A DNA stretch of 64,000 nt, from the NCBI GenBank assembly GCA_900637135.1, contig LR134353.1:4216001-4280000 (forward strand). The letters are read 5' to 3'. Below the pieces are notes generated by a model. The model saw nothing but the letters and a program-made list of their open reading frames with translations. It did not search any database and had not been told where the DNA came from. Source of the stretch: Mycolicibacterium flavescens. Its GTDB lineage: Bacteria; Actinomycetota; Actinomycetes; Mycobacteriales; Mycobacteriaceae. The first letter of the stretch is position 1. Each line of letters opens with the position of its first letter. Below, piece after piece: positions 52,033-64,000 of this stretch. Position numbers and translations under genes: made by a program.

Positions 52033-53028
52033 GTGGGATCTGGAAGCGACCCGTCTCCGTTCTCGTCGTGGTCGGATACGGTCGCTTCCGCCCGTTCGAC
52101 CCTGCAACGTCGCGCGATTTCGACGCTGTCGCGTGCGCCCCGGCCGGTGCGGCAGGCAGGCCGGCTGATCGCCCGCACCGTCAACGACACGCTGCGTGAC
52201 CGCGTACCGGGCTTGGCCGCCGAGGTCGCGCTGTTCTCCCTGATCTCGCTGCCGTCGCTGTTGATTGCTGTCCTCGGCTCGCTCGGGTTCATCGCCGAAG
52301 CGCTCGGCCCTGAAGGCACCGCGCGACTACATCGGCTGCTGCTCGAGGTGCCCAACTCCTTCCTTGCCGAGCGAACCTTCGAGTCGTATCGGCGCGTGGT
52401 CGAGGCGGGGCTCATGCAATCGCGCGGAAGCGTGATCTCCATCGGAATTGTGCTGAGCCTGTGGACGGGTTCACGGGCGGTCAATCGGTACCTGGAGACG
52501 ATCACGATCGCCTACGGTGTCGAGCCCAGGCCTGCTTGGCGACGACGGCTGCTTGCGTTGGGGCTGACCGCAGGCGGGCTACTCGGCGCAGTGGCGATTC
52601 TGCCGCCCCTTGTCCTCGGGCCTGACCTCGTGGCGTGGGTGACGCCCGACCCGCTGACCGAAAGTACTTTGCGCGCACTGGATCTGCTGTTCTGGCCAGG
52701 GGTGGCGCTGCTGATCCTCGTCGGACTGGTCACGCTGTATCACCTCGGTGTGCCGTGGCGATTGCCCTGGCGCCGGGACATTCCCGGGGCGGTGCTGGCG
52801 ATGGTCCTGTGGCTGGTGGCATCGGCGGGCCTTCGCGCGTACCTGACGGTCAGCGCGCGTGACGACGCCGTATACAGCCAGCTCGCCGTGCCGATCGCCG
52901 TCGTCCTGTGGCTCTACATCACGGCTTTCGCGGTGTTGCTCGGCGCGGAGTTCAACGCCGAGATCGAAAAGATGTGGCCGCACGAGAAGTATCCGTGGCG
53001 GCTGCGCCGGCGACGACGAGCAAGCTAG
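52033..53028 (+). CDS. YihY/BrkB-family inner-membrane protein
   Basis: 331 residues from a GTG. After a basic Ser/Arg-rich N-terminus of about 55 residues there are about six membrane helices, with the family pattern LAAEVALFSLISLPSLLIAVLG and, at the end, VLWLYITAFAVLLGAEFNAEIE. Once called RNase BN in error; the molecular function is unknown. It is divergent from nfo. Confidence 0.9.
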   Translation: MGSGSDPSPFSSWSDTVASARSTLQRRAISTLSRAPRPVRQAGRLIARTVNDTLRDRVPGLAAEVALFSLISLPSLLIAVLGSLGFIAEALGPEGTARLHRLLLEVPNSFLAERTFESYRRVVEAGLMQSRGSVISIGIVLSLWTGSRAVNRYLETITIAYGVEPRPAWRRRLLALGLTAGGLLGAVAILPPLVLGPDLVAWVTPDPLTESTLRALDLLFWPGVALLILVGLVTLYHLGVPWRLPWRRDIPGAVLAMVLWLVASAGLRAYLTVSARDDAVYSQLAVPIAVVLWLYITAFAVLLGAEFNAEIEKMWPHEKYPWRLRRRRRAS

Positions 53029-53059
53029 GCCTCCTCCCGGCCCGCCGACTGTGGGGTTA

Positions 53060-53103
53060 TGTCACGCGAATCCGTGCCAGGCGTGCGGGTAACCCACGTT
53101 CGC
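53060..53103. repeat. Direct repeat flanking antiporter gene (copy 1)
   Basis: TGTCACGC, 13 bases, then GC plus GTGCGGGTAACCCACGTTCG plus C. The 23-bp core (53081-53103) recurs identically at 54188-54210. CACGC/GCGTG and CGGGT/ACCC can each pair. It lies between the convergent yihY-like and antiporter genes. Confidence 0.8.
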
Positions 53104-53141
53104 GGCGCCGACGAGCCCGCCCCGAGTGTGCTGAACCGCGG

Positions 53142-54137
53142 TCACGTCTGTGTGGCCAGCAGGAAGCACAAGTAGCCCACGTAGGCGGTGACCATCGCCA
53201 CGCCCTCGGCGCGCGAGACGCGCCGCCCAGTGATGAAAATCGGGATGCAGGCCAACGCGACGATCACCATGATCGGCAGGTCGATCGTCACGAGGCTGGA
53301 CGGCAGGTTCAACCCCTGCGCCGGCACCAGGCAGGTCACGCCGAGGATGAGCAGGATGTTGTAAATGCTGCTGCCGATCAGATTGCCGATCGCGATGTCC
53401 CTGTCACCGCGCAAGGTGGAGATCATGGTGGTCACCAACTCCGGTGCAGACGTGCCGATCGCGACCACCGTCAGCCCGATCAGCGCGTCGGAGACGCCGA
53501 ACTGACGCGCCATACCGACCGCCCCGTCGACAAGCCAATCCGCTCCCAGCACGACGACCGCGATACCGCCCAGCGTCATCGCGGCACTGGTCGAGGTCCG
53601 CCGCCGTTTGGTCGTCGCCGAGCCGACCTCTTCGGTGGCGTACTCGGCAGCCAACTCGGCCGCGAATTCGACGGCGACGGCGTGGGATTCGCGTCGAGCC
53701 GACCAGATCACCGCGGCGGTGTAGACGACCGCACACACGACCAGGATGGCGCCGTCGAGTCGGGTCAGCACGCCATCGGCGGCCAGCACCAACAGCAGCA
53801 GCGCCGCGACACCCATGATCGGCAGTTCGAACCGGATGGTGCGCATCTGCAACGTCAGCGGCACCAGCGCAGCGCTGAGACCGAGGATGAGCAGCACGTT
53901 GACCACGTTGGTGCCGGCGATGTTGCCGACCGCCAGCGCGCCGCTGCCCTCCCCCGCCGCGACCACACCGACCGCCAATTCCGGCATGCTGGTCCCGATC
54001 GAGACCACCGTCAGCCCGATGACGATCGGGCTGATTCCCAGTCGCACAGCGACCTCGGCTCCGCCTCGGACCATCACCTCGGCGCCGACGATCAATGCGC
54101 TCAGCCCAGCGAGGAACCAGGCGAAGTTCGCCAGCAT
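53142..54137 (-). CDS. Ca2+/Na+ (CaCA family) antiporter, YrbG-like
   Basis: 331 residues, ten membrane helices in two inverted halves. Each half has the ion-binding alpha repeat: GTSMPE (residues 48-53) and GTSAPE (228-233), with GNIAGTNVVNVLLILG and GNLIGSSIYNILLILG following. A charged cytosolic loop (about 148-182) separates the halves. It exchanges cations across the inner membrane, probably Ca2+ for Na+ or H+. The gene is bracketed by two copies of a 44-bp repeat. Confidence 0.93.
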   Translation of the reverse strand: MLANFAWFLAGLSALIVGAEVMVRGGAEVAVRLGISPIVIGLTVVSIGTSMPELAVGVVAAGEGSGALAVGNIAGTNVVNVLLILGLSAALVPLTLQMRTIRFELPIMGVAALLLLVLAADGVLTRLDGAILVVCAVVYTAAVIWSARRESHAVAVEFAAELAAEYATEEVGSATTKRRRTSTSAAMTLGGIAVVVLGADWLVDGAVGMARQFGVSDALIGLTVVAIGTSAPELVTTMISTLRGDRDIAIGNLIGSSIYNILLILGVTCLVPAQGLNLPSSLVTIDLPIMVIVALACIPIFITGRRVSRAEGVAMVTAYVGYLCFLLATQT

Positions 54138-54165
54138 CAGGTCATGACCGTCGAGAGTGGGCTCG

Positions 54166-54210
54166 TGTCACGCCAAACACGTATACCGCGTGCGGGTAAC
54201 CCACGTTCGC
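54166..54210. repeat. Direct repeat flanking antiporter gene (copy 2)
   Basis: Second copy, 29 bp upstream of the antiporter start and downstream of rpoC. The TGTCACGC block and the 23-bp core (54188-54210) are identical to copy 1. The spacer between them is unrelated and one base longer. Confidence 0.8.
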
Positions 54211-54243
54211 CGCACCCCGAGCGTCGCCGTCCCGCACCCCGGG

Positions 54244-54285
54244 CACGAAAAAGCCCCCGGGCCGTGACCCGGAGGCTTTTTCGTG
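54244..54285 (-). terminator. Intrinsic terminator of rpoBC
   Basis: A long hairpin ending five bases beyond the rpoC stop: arms CACGAAAAAGCC-CCCGGG / CCCGG-AGGCTTTTTCGTG, with A- and T-runs in the outer stem. Strong candidate for ending the rpoBC transcript. Confidence 0.87.
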
Positions 54286-54290
54286 AACTC

Positions 54291-58247
<3,957 letters not shown>

Positions 58248-58282
58248 GTAACTCCCTTTCCCCTTTCGGGACTAGAAAACTA

Positions 58283-61786
<3,504 letters not shown>

Positions 61787-62167
61787 CTCATGCGACTATC
61801 GTCCCGGTAGACCACCGGTCCGTTTCGTCGCGATATCTGCGTCGGTTCGGCTGGCCACTCACGACCACAAACTTCCCGAACGCACGGCACGCGACTAGAT
61901 CACTGAGCTGGGCTCAGGCTAGGACATCGGTGTCAGGTGCGGGTTTAGGTGGGCAGGATGCAGCCAGCGCAACGTCCAACAGTACCGCAGGACGGCGTAT
62001 TCCTCAACATCCGCAAAACATCCACAACCCAACCGCATGTATGGCACGCATCGGGGCGCTGGCTGGCGACTCGATCCTTCTCATACGTCCATACATTGCT
62101 GCAGAACAGATTGGCCCCTCGGCGGCTTCCCGTCAAGAGATAACACGGGTTGTTGTGGAGTTTTGCG
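61787..62167. other. rpoB leader and intergenic region (no gene)
   Basis: About 380 bp between the rpoB start and the next gene's stop, both on the minus strand. It holds one good promoter (61979-62007) and a weaker TTGACG-N17-CAATCT (around 62113-62141, minus strand). The 21-nt element shared by the S10 and str leaders is absent. No small ORF has convincing support. Confidence 0.6.
61979..62007 (-). promoter_or_regulatory. Sigma-A-type promoter of rpoBC
   Basis: On the minus strand TTGAGG (complement of 62002-62007), 17 bp, TACTGT (complement of 61979-61984). It is followed by TGGACG, similar to the GGACG after the rpsL -10 box. Start site expected near 61972, giving a leader of about 186 nt. 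Confidence 0.65.
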
Positions 62168-64000
62168 TCAGGCGGCGATCGCGTTGCTGCAGTGCCCGGA
62201 CCCGGTCGAGCCCACCGATTCGCGGACGCATACCGGATCCATAGAGAACAAGCCGTCGGCCAACGGCATGAACGGCTCCAGGAAGTTCAGCAGGAACGGC
62301 TTGGTCAGGGTGTTGGGCAGCGCGACCACGGTGGCCCTGCCCGCCGGGGTGTCGAAGCTGTACTGCTCGCCGGGCTGCAGGTAGACGCCCTCCTTGGCCC
62401 CCTCCGGGTCGAACATGTCGTTGACCCAACCGACCATCAGCATCTGCGCGGCCGCGGAGTTCTCGGGGCGCGAGAACCCGGCGACCAGCTCCTGCGCGAA
62501 CTGAATCAGTGGATTGCCGCCCCGCATGGCGTCGACGTGTGAGCCGTTGACGAGCGTTACGCCGACGAATTGGCCGGGCCGCGCCGCAAGGGTCGCGTCG
62601 AGGCCGGCGCCGAAGTTGTTCCACATGTAGACCGGCGCGGCGAGCTGATAGATCGGGATATCCTGCGGAACCTTCCTCAGCGACTCCGTCATCACCGCCG
62701 GGTCGCCGAGCGCGACACCGTCGAGCAGCACCACCCCGGCGAGCCGGTCGACGGTTTGCTTGTCGACCATGTAGCCGGCCACGCCCGAGACGGCACCGCC
62801 GCCGAGCGAGTGGCCCATCAGCACGACGCGATCCGGGATCGGGCCGGAATAGCCGGCGGCGCGCGCGCTCTCGAGCAACGCGGTGTTCTCGTCGTCGAAC
62901 AGTCCCGCCATCGCCTCGTGCATCGGCGCACCTCCCAGCCAGCATCCGTCGAGAGCGAAGAAGTTCGAGCTGACCGACGGCGCGACCACGATGCTGTTGG
63001 TGCGTTCCGCCAGCGCGGCCGCGGTGTGGCTGTACCACGGGGCGCTGGCGAGGAAGCCGTGCTGCAGATAGACCAGCCGATCAGGCGGTGGCGCGCCTTC
63101 GGCTGTCTGCGGGATGTACCAGTCGGCGGGCACCTCCACCCCTTCCCCTTCGGCGCATGCGCAGTCGATTCGCAGCGTCGAGGAGCGCACGGTGACCGTG
63201 CTGTTGGGCGGCAGGATCGGCGGGCCGCCCAGGAGCCGGGTCGCGACGGCGTAGAGGTCGAACACGATCGTGCCGATCACCCGCAGGATGAGCGGGATCT
63301 GGGGTGCGGTCGCGGTGGTCACCGCCGGTGGCGCCGACGCGAAGGCCACCGCGTGCACACCGATTTCCTCGGTGTCCTCGACGACGGTGGCGGCCGGCTG
63401 TTCGAGGACGACCGCAGTGCGTTCCTCGGCGGCGGCCGGGTCGACGGTGCGGTCGATTTCGGCGACGAGCGCGGCCTTCTTGACGGCCGTGTCTTCGGTG
63501 GGGCCGGTGGTGGTTTCCCGGGTGGCGGTGGCGGCGTTCGGAGAGAGCACGGCCGTCGCCCGCTGGTCTGTGTGGTCACGGTTCGAGCGTGACGTCGCGA
63601 CCTCTTCGATCACCTCGGCGTCGGTCGTGGGTACCTCGTTCGCGGAATCGTCGACCACCGGTTGCTCGGTCACGGGCTGCTCGACCACCGGCTGCTCCAC
63701 CACGGCGTCGGTGGCCGGAGAATCGTCGGTGACCGTGGCGGCCATTTCGGCGTCCTTTGCCTCAGCTGTTGCGGTGTCGGCGTCTTTCGGCGTCGCCGCG
63801 GGCCTATTCCGGTCGGCGCTCCGGTCCGCCTCGTCGGTGGCGTCGGAACTCTTCGCATCCTTCGTGTCGTCGGGCGCCTTCGCGCCGACGCGGGTGCGTG
63901 GCGCGACGCCGGTCGTGCGCGCGGTGGCTGCGTTCGAGGCCCGGGACGAGGCGGTGCTTGCCGACGATTCGCCGGCGGCCGAATCCTTCGCACTGTCAGC
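62168..64000 (-). CDS. Alpha/beta hydrolase with long low-complexity N-terminus (5' end outside window)
   Basis: The frame is open from the stop at 62168 to the window edge, so the start is beyond 64000. An ATG at 63745 would give 525 residues, but the upstream sequence continues in frame as the same Ala/Thr/Asp/Ser-rich material, so a longer protein is likely. The catalytic half starts near RIDCACAEGEGVEVPADWYIP and shows YLQHGFLASAPWY, the nucleophile elbow GHSLGGGAV and a late Asp/His (VNGSHVD). A hydrophobic stretch (IPLILRVIGTIVFDLYAVATRLL) precedes it. It is probably an exported esterase or lipase; substrate unknown. Confidence 0.85.
   Translation of the reverse strand, partial: ADSAKDSAAGESSASTASSRASNAATARTTGVAPRTRVGAKAPDDTKDAKSSDATDEADRSADRNRPAATPKDADTATAEAKDAEMAATVTDDSPATDAVVEQPVVEQPVTEQPVVDDSANEVPTTDAEVIEEVATSRSNRDHTDQRATAVLSPNAATATRETTTGPTEDTAVKKAALVAEIDRTVDPAAAEERTAVVLEQPAATVVEDTEEIGVHAVAFASAPPAVTTATAPQIPLILRVIGTIVFDLYAVATRLLGGPPILPPNSTVTVRSSTLRIDCACAEGEGVEVPADWYIPQTAEGAPPPDRLVYLQHGFLASAPWYSHTAAALAERTNSIVVAPSVSSNFFALDGCWLGGAPMHEAMAGLFDDENTALLESARAAGYSGPIPDRVVLMGHSLGGGAVSGVAGYMVDKQTVDRLAGVVLLDGVALGDPAVMTESLRKVPQDIPIYQLAAPVYMWNNFGAGLDATLAARPGQFVGVTLVNGSHVDAMRGGNPLIQFAQELVAGFSRPENSAAAQMLMVGWVNDMFDPEGAKEGVYLQPGEQYSFDTPAGRATVVALPNTLTKPFLLNFLEPFMPLADGLFSMDPVCVRESVGSTGSGHCSNAIAA

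Overview
The window is high-GC actinobacterial chromosome, almost certainly a rapidly growing mycobacterium (Mycolicibacterium-like). Three blocks support this: a complete mycofactocin cluster next to the S10 ribosomal-protein operon; the order rpoB-rpoC ... end/nfo ... fadE8-echA4-paaX-like-echA5 ... TetR-rpsL-rpsG-fusA-tuf; and typical mycobacterial envelope genes (cutinase-like esterase, DUF3558 and DUF3060 lipoproteins). The shared core follows the M. tuberculosis order Rv0667 to Rv0711, read here from the right end leftwards on the minus strand. Many genes found in environmental mycobacteria are interleaved. This is synteny from memory, not a search result.

Layout, left to right. 1-2676: a truncated lipoprotein gene and the sulfatase atsA (minus). 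2719-6623: a small island absent from the M. tuberculosis arrangement, with a DUF2306 membrane protein and a divergent TetR (two tandem operators between them), a GAF-domain protein, and a polyprenyl-phosphate glycosylphosphotransferase. 6635-12527: the S10 operon (rpsJ to rpsQ, minus), with its promoter, a leader of about 250 nt and a terminator shared with the glycosyltransferase. 12628-19296: an esterase lipoprotein, two closely related cytochromes P450 that share a CTTGAC-N4-GTCAAG operator, and a TetR/MFS efflux pair with its own tandem operators. 19219-26496: mftG-F-E-D-C-B-A (minus) and mftR (plus), including the 34-codon precursor peptide gene mftA. 26554-35829: malic enzyme, a sigma factor coupled to a triple-VOC protein, a ferredoxin reductase, an Lrp-type regulator beside an amidinohydrolase and ornithine aminotransferase, a mycofactocin-type SDR and a SHOCT-domain membrane protein. 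35910-38139: an MFS transporter and a cutinase-family esterase. 38295-42933: the str operon rpsL-rpsG-fusA-tuf (minus) with promoter, leader and terminator. 42998-45655: a TetR, two DUF3558 lipoproteins and, divergently, two DUF3060 envelope proteins. 45758-49840: an acyl-CoA dehydrogenase/enoyl-CoA hydratase operon with a PaaX-like regulator. 49903-54137: a PAP2 phosphatase, endonuclease IV, a YihY-type membrane protein and a CaCA antiporter. 54244-62007: rpoB-rpoC. 62168-end: a large alpha/beta hydrolase whose start lies beyond the window.

The main functional theme beyond housekeeping is mycofactocin redox metabolism: precursor, chaperone, radical-SAM maturase, peptidase, glycosyltransferase, FMN dehydrogenase, re-oxidising flavoprotein and regulator, plus a dependent SDR nearby. 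The least explained signals are non-coding. They include a 21-nt element shared by the leaders of the S10 and str operons, two 60-bp cloverleaf-like repeats at distant loci, a 65-bp palindrome downstream of tuf, and direct repeats flanking the antiporter gene.
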